Shown here in pieces: positions 46,062 to 59,600 of a stretch of 64,000 nt of DNA (the first letter of the stretch is position 1; each line of letters opens with the position of its first letter). The translations under genes and the position numbers were made by a program. Under the pieces are notes generated by a model. It worked only from the letters and a program-made list of their open reading frames with translations, did no database searches and was not told the DNA's origin. Location: assembly GCA_031216445.1 (NCBI GenBank), contig CM062206.1:6022001-6086000 (forward strand), in the 5' to 3' direction. Origin of the DNA: Lateolabrax maculatus. Taxonomy: Eukaryota > Chordata > Actinopteri > Acropomatiformes > Lateolabracidae.

Positions 46062-49000
46062 TTTTGTCATTCCTCAGCACAAAGGGCAGTACAAAATACA
46101 TTAAAGTGACAAACAACAGTACAGTATTTCAAATACCTAAATCCATATGGAATTGCACAAGTCATTGAGAAAGAAATTAAAGTGCTGAAACTAATTCAAA
46201 GTAGTGGGAAGACACCAATCACAGTTAAGAAACCAATAATACCACTTGCATTCTAGTTACACTTCTACCTTTCAATATCTTCCCTTTTTTAAATAATTTC
46301 AACATGCAAATAGTTGTCTATGTGTAAACCTTAATGACCCCTGGGACCTTATAGCCTATTTCTCAGAAGAATCTCGTACTCCCAACACAGTGCTTAAAGT
46401 TGTAATCTTTAACATTTCAATCATTAGATTCGGTTGATTTGGCAACATCCATGTTCACTGGTAGTAACATTAAGTGCAGTTTCTCACTAGAGTAAACACT
46501 GGTTAAGCAGCTGCTTTGTCAAGAATATACAAGAAGAGCAACTGGCGTATTTGTTTACGATGCAGCCAACAAAGTCATACTCCTTCGATGAAGAACAGTC
46601 AATAATTTACCTTTTCCCATTTCCCATTTTGGTCACTAGATCTATCAGGGCAAATGTTTGACATAAGGGAATCCCAGAGCTTATGACTACACTAGATAGA
46701 GTACACCTGTGCTTTGTCATACAAGTACACATTGAAAATACAACTCACAACTTCATCATCCCTAATGTCGAAATACTAGAAAACCACACAAATATATAAC
46801 GTATATAATGTAGCCTTTTAAAAAGTAATTGTTGTATAACTTAAAAAAATACATGATTGTTACAAGGAAAACACACTAGAAATTTTGTTTGCCCGGCAGC
46901 AACAGCAAGGCTTACTCAAACCTGTATGATACATGATTATCTTCAATACAACCAAATTCTCATAACAAGATAAGTAAAAGCAGCCATCTCCTCACTCAGC
47001 TGCCTCCCTGCTCCCATCGCTCAGCGCCCCACCTCCTCTAATTGAAACAACAACCAACTAACTTTTCTGTCAATGTCAGCAACATGAGTTCCAAACCAAT
47101 TGCATCCAATCAGTTTAATTCACATTGGGCTGTGGTGGCGGACTCACGCTGATAGTGGCCTCTTGTTTAAAATGAACTCTGAATCTCTGCCCTTCCTCCT
47201 CTTCTACTCCACCCTCCTCCTTCCTAAACTAAAGAGCTCTGCCGCTGAAGAGATGCGCTGAAAGAAGTGTATGTCTCAACAAATCATGCCGGTCTTTACT
47301 TCTTTCTTACAAGATTGTTATTGTTTAAATAAGTGTAATCAGACAGTTTGGGTTTTTTTTCGCAAAGAAATTTGCCTTTTTTTAATTTACACTTAGAAAA
47401 CTATGATAATATCTTAATGAAGCATTAGTCTATTTTACATTATGTCAAAGGTCGCTTTACCTTACCATCTTGGCAGATCATTTCACATAGAAAAATACAT
47501 AAAGACAGATTTAGAATTTGTTTAATTCCAAAAGCACCATGAAATAAGCACAGTTGGAAAAAAATATGTATGTTTCAAGGATAGAAACATCTTTTTGGAC
47601 TGGATCTCTTCAGGTATTTTTTCCACAAAGTATAGGTTGCATATTCGAAACGAGCTCCTCATTTTTTGCAGTGTCTTCGATGCCGCACAGTTGCTGCCTA
47701 AGCAGGCGGATCCTCTAATGAACCAGCGGGTATCAGCAGATGTGGGTCTATAACTTAATTTCCCCCCTCAGCTATAGAGCAGATCCTATGGCGTGTAAGT
47801 GGTCTTGATGGATGAGCACTACAGCTCATCATACCCCCACCATCAGCACCAACCCCCAGCATCCAGCACCCTTCAGCCCTGTCTTTACTGTCCCAGAATA
47901 ACCATGTAACTGAACATTTGAGATGGTTTCTTAATCACTTTTAAGGTTTATCATTCATGGCCTTTGCAAGGCCTTGAATTAAAGTTTGTCTGATGTCAAA
48001 ACACATAAGTATTATTTTTTGTCCATCAAGAAGAAAATCATATTTCTTGCAGGTACAAAATTCAAGATTGTTTATTTGAATTGTTCAGCATATTAACAAA
48101 GGGAGACCCTAAATTGGTGCCAACCAACCTCATCCATGCTTGAAATACCAGAGCATCCTCACTGTCAACTGATGCATGATGTTGACAAAGATAGTTTAAA
48201 GCTCCAGAAACACTTTGTAAGTGAACCCTTAGATGGGATTGTTTTGTCAAAATATTTTTCCCATGGCCAAGAATTAACGTTCATGCCTAATTGACAGTAT
48301 GAGCCGACATGGACTAGATGGATAAACTCATAACAGCTACTGAGTTTGCATTTCCACCGATCCGGTCTGTGTGCTACGGCAGAAAGCTCTGGAAAAGTAA
48401 CATTTAGTTTTCCCTTGTGGTTCATCACTTTCTGCCAAGTCTTACCTGACCAAAATCATCCTCTGGATATTGTCAAAATAATTTAATAACCCTCACCCGA
48501 CTCTGAAGACTGTTTTGGTTCAGTCTCACTGCTCTCATTAACCCTGTTTCCAGGAGCAGCAGCTGCTTTCAGTGGAAAAGCTCTGGTGAAGCCACTGTAA
48601 GGACCACGTTAGCACATAGTTGGTGAATAAAGTGGAGTATTTAGCAGAAAAAATCCAGATATTTACCTCAGGAGATGGAAGAGACCAAAACAGAGTTAAA
48701 AGGAGGGCGAATATAAGACATAAATAGGACTCTAAATGAATCCTAATGTTACTGTTGCTTTGAGTCTGCTAGATACCTAAATAGGGTTTGTTAACACTTT
48801 GCCATATCGACTTTACAAGGTGATAATGTATCAATGTTGTGTTTACAGCCCGTTGCACTGCTCAAAGTGGCACAAAATCAGTTGATGTAGGCTTAATCCT
48901 TTCAAAGGTTAAATCATTATTTGTGGGATTCTGAAGTGGCCAATGTAACGGGAACTTTACGCCTAATTGTACAGGGGGAAGTCACCATTGAAATTCACTG

Positions 49001-49199
49001 CTCTCCAAGAATTTTAAGTGTGCATGGGGTCTTTAAAGATACTGGCCCACTGCTGAATGTGTCGATCTCTATGACGTAAATATAACATATCCTTAATAAC
49101 AAATCCTTAAACAGACAAAGTCAGTCAAACTAGTAATTTAGCATGATGACCTGCGGTGTGAACGTAGCCTGAGAGGTGGTAGAGAGTAAACACACAAAT

Positions 49200-49256
49200 C
49201 CACACACACATACATAACACACAACACACACAAACTCAAACACACACACACACACA
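49200..49256. repeat. imperfect (CA)n microsatellite
   Basis: CA units with several interruptions. Confidence 0.9.
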
Positions 49257-49729
49257 ACGTCTTCTCAACATATCCTCTGTCCCTCTCAAGGGCAGGGATC
49301 TGTGGTTGCTGCTGGAGGGCCGAGGGGACCATGTGGCAAGGCGTCCATATAGGGTAACCTGAGTAAATGCAGGGTAAGGCCACTGTTCGTCGGTGCACTC
49401 TGTTGACTGTTTCAACAGACATGTTTTCCCAAAGCAAGAAAAAAGTACACTAAGAGGGGTGCCTTAAGTCACGGCTCAGTTCACTGAGCTATCTCGCTTC
49501 AGGAACCTGATCTCACTCACTTAAAGACCACGGCTTCCCTCAGCTGCACTGCTTAAACCTGCTCTCCTGGTATGGATTTTAACCTTAACTTTAAATGAGA
49601 AATTAAGGCAGAACTTTTGTTTAAAGTGGGAATTATGTTTACTAATTTGCACAAATGTCTCTCCCTCTTATAAGAAGCCATTTCTGCTGCCGCTACAAGC
49701 TCCTATAACATGTCTAAATGTAGTTTGGG

Positions 49730-49880
49730 CCGTCTCTGTTCTTTTATTTTTCCCTCCCTACAATTCACCTGCGGATGCAGTCGCAATCAAAAATGCTAAT
49801 TACCCAAGTGGCTTAATCAACATTAGAATAATTACGCCATTAGAATACAAGCAAGCTGTGATGAATATGGGATGGTAAAC
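49730..49880. promoter_or_regulatory. candidate distal enhancer with homeobox and NKX-like sites
   Basis: Within 45 bases lie GCTAATTAC (49,795-49,803), an NKX2-like CAAGTGG (about 49,805-49,811), GGCTTAATC, ACATTAG and AATAATTACGCCATTAG. The order and spacing look like a compact homeodomain cluster. It has no reading frame. Inferred function. Confidence 0.35.
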
Positions 49881-52800
49881 TCATGTAAAACATGTGCTGT
49901 TTATTTGATTAACATCAGGATGCAAAGATGGCTCCCCAACCAACAAAACAGGTGATTGATTGAGACTGAAAAAAAATACAGAGGAAGCAAAGCAGAGGCT
50001 GGATTCCTTTAGTGTGCAGCAACAAAGAACATGTAAGTTTGCTACATTTTCTTTTCTGGTGTTTTCTGCTCGCAAATTTACATCGTAAAGTAGTCGCAGT
50101 AACACTGTTAGTGAGTTAGTAATAACATCAATTCTTGCAAACAAATGTTAGCAGGAGCAAAGTTCTGTGACTGGATATTTCTTTTTGTCGAAATGCACAT
50201 CGGGAGTCATCGTTAACTTCAACCCAGAAGATTTTATGGACATTTGGTTGTACCTTCGACATTTTAGCGAAGATATTTTCATGCTGGTCCAAGCTGTGGA
50301 AGTGCTCCAACTGTGAGTCGTATAACATTGTCTATGTGGAAAATGAATGGGACCTTTAGTACCAGGGGTGTTCTCGGGCCAAATTTTATGGCGATTAATG
50401 CATACAATTAAAAATTTAAATAACTCAATCGATGTTAATATTTTATCAACATGTAGTTTCATTTGGGGAACTCACATTTGACAAAAAAGCCAGATTGAAC
50501 CTTTCAAGATCGTGTTATGTGGAAAGTTTGAACAAACAATGCTTTTCAGTTAATCAAAGAACAGAAAATTACCTTCAATTTACTAAATTAATGAGTAGCC
50601 TACTTCTGTTGTTTGCAAAAGAAGCTAAAAGAATTGATTTCCAATTGAATGAGAACTGTGCTCAGGCACTCAGATTATCATCAATATTTAAGTGAGTGGT
50701 GAATAAGTGGTATTTAAGGACCGTTTTGCTGACGTTTTGACCTTAAGTGTCTCATTTTGGAGACAAGGAGGAGAGCGTTTTGGGGGGGGAAGTCGGGTCA
50801 ATATTGAGACACACACAAGTCAATTAATGCCGTAAAGTGTCTTTTCTCCTCGTTCTCTGTTCGTCCTGAGTGACAGACTGAACTCTAAACACCATCTGCT
50901 GAAAAGTTTCCCTAAACTTGACCCAGCCGCCCCGAGGGGTTGGCCGACCCCTGCCGCCAGATCGTGCCCGTCGGACCGTCCAGAAAGCAGAATCATGAAC
51001 GTGTGTCAACTTGACATGACGTGGGGATTCGATGATTTATCGCCTTGAGAATCATAACCTGCATTCAGCACCGTCAAAACAAAAGCAGCAGGAATACAGC
51101 GGCTGAAGGGGGAGGACATTAACAGCCCATAAATCTGCCAGAGAGGTCCACAAGTGTTCTGTCTTTGCTGCTATTTAAGATGACGGACATGAGGGCTAGA
51201 CAGCACGTTACCCAGAATGCATTCCACACAGGCGTCTGAGTGAGGTGCACTTGCACTGACTCGTAGAGGGCGTAGTTGATTATGCAGGATCTGTTTTTCA
51301 TCTTTTTTCACAGTTTGAGACATGAGACACCCAGAGGCTGCAGACCAGCTTTTAATTATGTTTATTTTTCTTTATTTAAAACAGGAAAATAATTCATTGT
51401 GTCTTCCATATTGTTTTAGAAAAGGCAAAGATGACAGGATACTCATTAAATGTACAAATATTTGCATTTTGTTTCTCCTCTAGGGGACATGTGAGGCGGT
51501 GTTTGTACATTAAACATTAATATACAATTCTTTTTATTACTTCTGTAGATGAAAAATGAGGGTTAAGATGCATTTCACACAAAATCTTTGTTTACTGACT
51601 CTGCCCTCATGAAGTCTGAATAAAGTTTGAATGTCCTTAAAAGTTTCTTCCAGAAAGAATAATGAAGAAAGAAGTCCAAATCCACCCAGTGCAACTCAAA
51701 TTAAAGCGTTTGTGCAGTCGGTATTTAATCATTGTATCAGATGTTAGCCATTCACTGTGACTTTTTATGGAGCGTGGCTCAGCACACAGTTTTTTGCTGA
51801 AGTTGAAACAATTTCAATTTGCACCGACATGTACGTTAGTATGCAGTACGCAGTCACACCACCTCTAAAACCGCTTCACATTCAGTTTGAAGACATCACG
51901 AGAGTTTGAAAAATCCAAAAGTCCAAAATCCAAAACCACTTAGAAGTTTTTAGACAATACAAATCACAAATTTCCCAATATTGTTTATTCTCAGCCTTCT
52001 CCACACTGCCACATACTGTATGCAACTGATGTGGAGAATACTAATCTTTTAATAAAATCTTTGGCCAGAAACTCTCATAAAATATTTAATCCCAAAAATA
52101 TATCAGAATCTACCTTAAAAATCCAATCTGTTTAGTATGTGTGTAGTCATACCACACATGCTCCTTTTTATGGGTGTCAGTGTGCCCAGGAAGCACTCAT
52201 TTTCAGGTCAAAAGACATCTAGACATCTTATTTAGTGGGCTTTCGTCCAATTTGGTTTGAAAACAATTCTTGTTTAATCTGGTTTTAATCAACTACATTA
52301 AAATGCTGGTTAACCTAAACGTCTAAAAAACGTTTTATTCAAATGTAACCCATACCTCTTAGATGTGTTTTGACATAAAAATCAGTTAGAGATCTACTGC
52401 AGATCTGTTGCAGATGAGTTAGGGATCTATCTGACTCAGCTGAAACGTCAGGACGTGCGATACTCTGTGCTGGACAATAGATAACATGCTGCAGCTATTG
52501 ATCTCTGCTGGTATTTTAAGTTTTGGGTGAGGGGCGCTCTATCGGGTTTCCAGGCACAACTGCTCAGTCTGCCTGTTAGCGGCCCCATCTTTAGAGCCCC
52601 CTTATGTTGCCAGACCTGGTCAGCGGCGGGGGCCCCATGGGGTAGCCGTTTAACTCTAATCCTTATGAGAGTTAAGATAGATGCACCGATCACAAAGTTG
52701 AATCAGATATAGCCGTGCCCTTAACCATCTGGAAGCATCAAATTAACTTTTTTTGCATTTGTTGGTCGCCAATTTATAAGTAGATTCTACAATTATTCTA

Positions 52801-53359
52801 TACAAACCTTATTATTCCCTGCCACCTACAAATATCAAATATTTTCTTATAAATAACTAGAATTTATTCATTTTAAAAGAATGTTCAACCTTTACAGCTC
52901 AAGATTCTGTGTAAATGCTGTGTAAATGCATTGTTAACCAATTGCAACAGCCTTGTGTCCTGCCATGACATCCAGTTCCAGACACAATCATATTCAAGAC
53001 AATGGGAAGAATAGATGCAAAGGCTAATTTGAACCCATCATATCAGCCACCATTATCACAGTAAGAGACAGAGACCCTGGCAGCGTGGCTGATTACAGAT
53101 ACTGTGGTGTTATTTGAGAAATTGCTCATTTGGCAAATGCTTATGTTGTCTGAAACCTAAATCCTCATTTTCATCGATGCGTTTCATGGGATTTGGTTTT
53201 TAATTTAAAGAGACAAAAGAAAACAAACCAAAAAAAAAAAAAAAGACATATAGTGAGACAAATAATCATTGACACATAACTGTTCAACAGTACATTTGAG
53301 CCTCACATCCGACCTTGATAAACACATCCCTCAAAACAAGAACACACGACTCACAAGGG
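49881..53359. other. gene-free stretch
   Basis: No gene is supported. It includes a GC-rich patch (52,520-52,675), reported as a finding, and a poly-A run at 53,230-53,244. Confidence 0.5.
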
Positions 53360-53600
53360 AAATAAGCAACAGTGAGCCTAATGATGGAAACAACTTAATG
53401 TGGCGGCAACATCGCCCAGACTCCTCCCTGACAGCGCAGTTTGGCATTGTGTGCATGCGTAATGTCCATTTGGGACGGGCGCTCTAATTTAGCGCGCCCG
53501 AGAACAACACCGAACGGCCCTAATGATCACCAAGCCGCCGTAATCGCCCCCTATCACAATCATGCTGTTGTCCAGTCGTAGCGCAGGCACGGCTACAAAG
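53360..53600. promoter_or_regulatory. candidate distal regulatory element with inverted GC arms
   Basis: CpG-rich complex sequence with an AT core (CTAATTTAG at about 53,483-53,491) flanked by GGGCGCT and AGCGCGCCC, followed by CCTAATGATCACC and CCGTAATCG. No coding frame is recognised. Confidence 0.33.
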
Positions 53601-56600
53601 CCGAGTATTCATTTGAAACCGAAGCTGAGGTTTTGAAAAAATGACCTTTCCCTGTTGTAACATGGCAACCTGACAGGAAATGTGTGAACGACACTTTGCA
53701 GCTATGGGGTGAATCAAACTGCTTTAATTTCCTGACCTTATTCCCTTTCTTTCGCTCTCAATCACTCAGTCTGGCTTTGACTTTTTCAGTCATTCGCTCA
53801 TGATACAAGAACATACCCACAGACACACACAGTTGACAATACTTGGACTAGAACTTCTTAAAATCCTAAATCCGGCCCACAGAGATGACAGACATGACAA
53901 AAACAACGACAATCAGTGCTGTCGGAGAGTATAATCGTTGTCACATCAATTAAACCCACTCGAGAGGATATTGATAGACAAACTGCGACTCCTCCAAAAG
54001 GAGCACTTTGCAAAGGTGCTGTAATTGATCGTGTGAATGATGAACCCCCGGACTGGAGTTTCGGCTGGCGGTGGTGGTGTGTCTCCAAAAGTCTTCCCCG
54101 GGGAAGCATCTTCCCCACCTCGTGCCACTGGCCTTCTCGGTAACGCTATATCCACATCAGTGAGGCTGGCCCCATTGATTTAGCACTTAGCTCCATTGTC
54201 CCATATGAACAGTTATCATTTTTGGCTGGGGGCCAAAGTCCAGGCGTCAAAGTTACCAATCAATGATCCGAACTTTGGAAAAGGAGGTGGCAGAGTTTAG
54301 GATGAGGTGTAGATTACAGGAAATATGGTGTCATAGTGAGCTGAGTAGATGTATAAGAGGATGTATAAGGAACTGATATTTTAGTCACATCAGTCACACA
54401 AAGTTTTCTTTTCGTAAAACAGATACATCAAGTTGTATTCAACACCAGCTCTTGTTGAAGATGGAACAAGGACAAAGATGCTTCCAGGGATTAAGTTAGT
54501 AGATTTGACTGCAACTTTTTCAGCTTGTTATGTGAGTGTAAACTTAACTCTGCAAACTTAAACTGAGACATGATTGAGGTCATAAAGCAAATCCTTTCAA
54601 CCTCGGTAGAAGACATTCATAGAAAATATCAATGGTAACAGGGCACATTTTCATTATTTGGTTTGGTGAAAGATAACAATAGTGGCCGATGAAAATGTGA
54701 ATGTTCCTTGCAGGTCCATGACAAGAATGCAAACTCCGGTCTTCTGAATGGATTACTACATGCCACATCCACTTCAACCTCTACACCTTTACTTTCTACA
54801 TAGCAACATAAAGGGTGCACTACTTCCTGCTCTAGCACTGAACGTTGGCAACTGTGAGGTGAGGAATCGTCCAACATGGATGAAATTCTTTGGATACTTG
54901 GCTTTACAAGCAGCAATAATCAGCACCCATCATCTTTAACATGTATCATAGCTTACACAATTCTGGATTGAATTTATCACGACTTTCTTGTCATGGCATC
55001 AGTTGAGAAACTGCTTTCCAACAATCACACAACTTTTTCCTTTCCATCCAGAGAGTTTTGGTTGCACTGCTAATTTCTGGACAGTCTGTTTAAGCACTCT
55101 CTTGGGACCGCAAGGCAGCATGGCAGAGCAGATGGGAAGTTTTGCTTAGAGATCATCTGCATGAGATTTGAGATCTGACCCCTTTCACAGGGGCCACAGT
55201 TTGTCAACATGTTTTCATGTCTGAGTTACTGAGTCGGTCCATGTGAGCGCTGAGATTTCACTAAAACTGAGACAGACCCGTGGTGAAAAAGAACACCAGT
55301 GGAAGATATTTGTTACAACCGGCAACAAAACCTGCTCTAGACAAGTAATGAATTGGATAAAATTGGTTCAATTAATGGCAATTGTGATTGTTTACATCAG
55401 TGCCAATGCAGGGAGTAGTGGGCCCTTTACTTAGGGAGGTGAAATAAGGGTGTGGAGGTTTAGGTGGTGGTGCATCTGATCTTTGCACAGATATCTTTCG
55501 AGTTTGTGTCCCTCTGCAAACCAACAATTATTCATTGATTTTTTTCCCCCTGCAAGCTCTATCTAACCTCAAACGAGTGTTTTAATTGTTTGATTGTACC
55601 TCCATTTGCCACAGTCTTTTCTTAACCATCTACATATAGTTGAAATAAATAATTAAGAAAACATTTAAAACACTGCCATTGACCATAATCCGACCTGTGG
55701 CTGAATCATCCAGTATGAAATTTCTGTCTGGCAATGAGTTTGGCAGCCCTAAGCAGGATCAGGAGATAACTTTGAAGTAGTTCATTAGAGTGAAACCTGC
55801 AATGTGGCATTAGTTTATAGTACAGTGATTAAATCTATGTTTGCTCTACTCGGTGACCAGCGTAGAGAAGTAAATATTAAAGCCAGGCTCCAAAGACTGC
55901 AGCTGATTGAAACATTGATACAGTTGTGCAGGTTATTTTTTATCTCTGCCTATAATTCAAATGGTTGGCACGTAAAAGCATAATATTATAGTTCAGGCAG
56001 TTTGTATTAATGTGAAAAAAGCTTTCCAGCTTGGATAAATATCCCTCATTATTCAGTTTAAAAATAAACACATTTCTCAACCCAATATTTTTCTCCCCAA
56101 AGGAAGCACGTCCTGGTTAATCAAACGTTATTACCCTTTATTGGAAATACTATTAACAGTTAAGTGGTTTCTGAGTGGAGTAATTTAGCATCTTCTTCCC
56201 ACGTTGTCTAAAATTGGGACAGGTAAATGATGTTATCATTGCCTTGTTAATTCACCTAATAATTTCTAATTTATTTAGATGATGAGATCTATAATTCAGC
56301 TCGTTCAGCTAATAGTCTACCTGTGAATTAAACAGATAACACTTTTGGAAATACAATACTCCATAAGCGTTTTTTTGTTTTGTTTTGTTAAGTAGCCTGC
56401 AATATTTTATGTCTCCTCAGCAACTCGAAGATGATAAATTAATTCATATACAAACATTTAAATATTAATTATGTGCTTTTTCCTTTTAGCTGTTTTTCAG
56501 TGAACCCCCACACTGTGCTGCTAAAGATTTATGTGTATTCAGCCTTTCTAAACAAAGAGCTTTGCATATATAAAAGGAACCAACTCGCCCTTACACTGAC

Positions 56601-59600
56601 TCCTCTGTCAGTCTGATGTTTGCAGCTACATTTGAATACAACTGCTGAACACGAACAAGAACATGAAACGTGTCATACAAAAGCCAACAGAAAATACAAA
56701 CACATCAACAGCAGAAGAGGAAGGTTATATAAAACTGGTGTAAAGTGTGAGGGGCTTTTCTCCATCCTGTATTCTTATTTGAATTTTTTCTTTCAACAAT
56801 ATCCTCCATGTTGCCACCAGTTTGAATTATTTCACCTTTGTGAATAAATACTACAATACTCATGAACCTCAGCCACCGTTGCCATGGAGAAGAATCTAGT
56901 TGTAGCGCCATAGTTTCTAAATCCAACCAAAGTTAACCAAAATTAAAAGTGAACTGATTTGCATTGCAGATTATAAAATCTGCTTTACAATCTGTAGCTT
57001 TCACTCACAAGTGACATCATTTGAAACTTGTCTTGAAACGTTTGGTGCACAAAATTTGTACCTTTGACTTTTTAAGTAAAGTAAACCCTGTCTCCTACAA
57101 ACTATGCTCATGTAACTAATCTGTACCAGCGCTTTGATGTTAACCGATGACATTCAGTACAGAAAGAACCAACAAGAAGCCCATTGGACTTCTACTGCAG
57201 CAGCATGTACAGGTTTGCTTGCTAAACGATAGCTACACAGCATGTTCAAGGTGGAAATGTTGCACCGCTATCCCGCCTCGCCCTCTGTATGAAAGGTATG
57301 AACACGGATTGTTCCACCTTTAGTCGGCAGCGGAGGGAGTAACAAAGCTGAATGGGGCGGGACAGGGTGTTAACGCTGGGATGCTATCTAAAACCAGTGG
57401 CATTGGTTCAGTGGAAAATTTTATTTAATCTTTTGTCAGAGATTTTCAAGGACTCGAAAAGTGTGTGTGAAAGGGCCAAGTGCTTTTTAGAGGTAAAAAA
57501 AGAAACCGCATTAAAAAGGATGCTTACTTAGTTGCAATACTAAATTAACAAATATATGAAGTAAAAATTTTACTTTTTACTTACTTTATGATTTGCTGTT
57601 TTCTTAAGAAGAACCAAAGAAATAAAATCAAACTCTCTGTACTATATTGCATAGTATTGAATCAAATTGTGTCGAATCCCACCGCATTGCAATAGTGATG
57701 AGTTGGATTGTATTGCATTACATGTATCTTTAATGTATAGGATCATTGGCAATGCTTCAAGATGCATATTGCATCAGCCTCAATGATGGAGATGCATACA
57801 GTAAATATGAATAATAGGACTCTTTAAGTTTTGTTTGACATTGTTAAACTAAATGAACAGCCTGCCGGCTTCAAACTATGATCAATTGCCACTGTACTGC
57901 TGAATTCTGTCAAGACATAGCCAATAACAGCCATTTTTGGTCCAACACCTGGTGCTGTGACGTGTTATCTTAAGGTTCAGAACCTACAAGTATTTGGTTA
58001 AGGTTAGAGCAATATTGTCTTAATGGTTAAATGAAACCAGCATTAGGTGTTGGCAGGTGATGGGACACAAAACCCTGTCGGATGAAACTTATCCATCCAC
58101 CCCAACATCTTCCTTTTTCCTGGTGTAAAGTGGGTTGAGACTGGTTGCAAAGCAAATATTTGCCTCATGATATTTGCATGAATTTGACAGTTGTGTCAGT
58201 GTTTTTGCAGTCCATGTTTGTTCATCACAATCAACAGCCAATGTAAGCTGCCAACTGTACAGATTAGCTGCAGTTTTTAGTTAGGATTTACATGTGCACC
58301 GACCGTGTGTGTGTGGAGTGTCCAAGTGTGGGTGGTTGTGTGACAAGGCTGACTCTGACTCATCTTAAAACAAACCAGGAAATCCAGTTATTGCCAATAA
58401 TTTGCTCCAGTCTTTTCATTGCCTTTCTATGCTTTCTATATCACATCTCCTCTAAAAGGTTTCTTCAGACTGAAATGTTTTGTTTACGATAGCTATCTTT
58501 AGAAATACCCACTGCTTTCTGCTTTGCTGCTGAACATAATGGTTGTTTTAAGGTGTTGAACAAATGACCCATATAGTCCATTCTCCTCAATTTACCGATC
58601 ACACTCGCTGCCTCTTAACAACAAGCACATACACATATTTGCACAGATCCTACTCAATCCTGCAGCTACAAAATAAAATACTTCCCATTTAATAGTAAGA
58701 GCAAAGAGGGAAACGGCATCATACAGCACTCCCAAACCCAGGCTGTACATCTCCGTTTAAGAGGTCTCGTAAAGATTTGCTGAGTTTTGTGCTCTAAGCC
58801 AGGAGAAAATTGGGTGCCATTGCAACAAATGAATACCACCGTGTCTTGGAGGCAAATGAAAACCCTTCACTCTGAGTGGATCTGAGCAGCCAGGAGTCAT
58901 CGTGGGCTCTCCCTGGTGTCACCTCTAGCCTATTAGTCTCTATAAAGGATGATGAATTAGAGACAGAGGGGGAGGAAAGCCTCCGTACCAATGCCGAAGA
59001 TGGGGGTCATAAGAATGATAAAGTGAACAGCATGTGTGCTTTAATGGGCGATGCCAGCAGAGAGGGCGGAAAGGAAGAACTCGAAATCTTACAGAGGGGA
59101 TTTCCATGTTGTTCTCTCTCGTTTGTGGAGGCCAATACAAATATGTGAGCATTTCATATGAATTTCAGTTAGGACATCTCAAGTAAGACATGTACTGTTG
59201 TTTTTGGCCCAAGTTGTCATTGTTATTTTTTGCCTCCGTTGAAGGAGTGCTGACAGGTTATTACAAAGGATGACAGCAGTAATCTATCTTAGACTAGATC
59301 AAACAAACACAAAAAAAAGATGTGTAAAATCATACATACTGTTTTGCCATTTTAAAAGGTCCGGGTTCGAGTCCAGATTAAGATCCACCACATTTCCTCT
59401 CTCTATCATTAAAAGCAGTAAAACCCCCCAAAATAAACTTAAATCCTGTTTTTAATACTATTCATGGTTGTCCTTTAGTTTCAATAGATTACTATTTAAA
59501 TGTCAATGTAAATTTGTGATACCTGAGATGATCTAAAAAGGCTTTGTGGACAGTTGTTACCATAATAATCCTACATTTTAATTTAGAAAATGAAACTTTT

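Larger units (their letters stand above)
45516..49729. other. gene-free AT-rich stretch
   Basis: No gene is seen. A (TGAA)n tract at 46,042-46,061 followed by GATTTTGTCATTCC may be a LINE tail. A CA-rich tract lies at about 49,200-49,256. Confidence 0.5.

Noticed and set aside
58876..59148. Plus-strand acidic open frame of 90 codons
   Set aside because: Looks protein-like at first (Glu/Asp/Lys-rich), but has no recognisable motif or gene context; purine-rich DNA gives this composition by chance.
59364..59374. Perfect tRNA B box suggesting a tRNA gene
   Set aside because: No A box at the right distance and no acceptor or anticodon stems. The downstream tail fits a SINE fragment instead.
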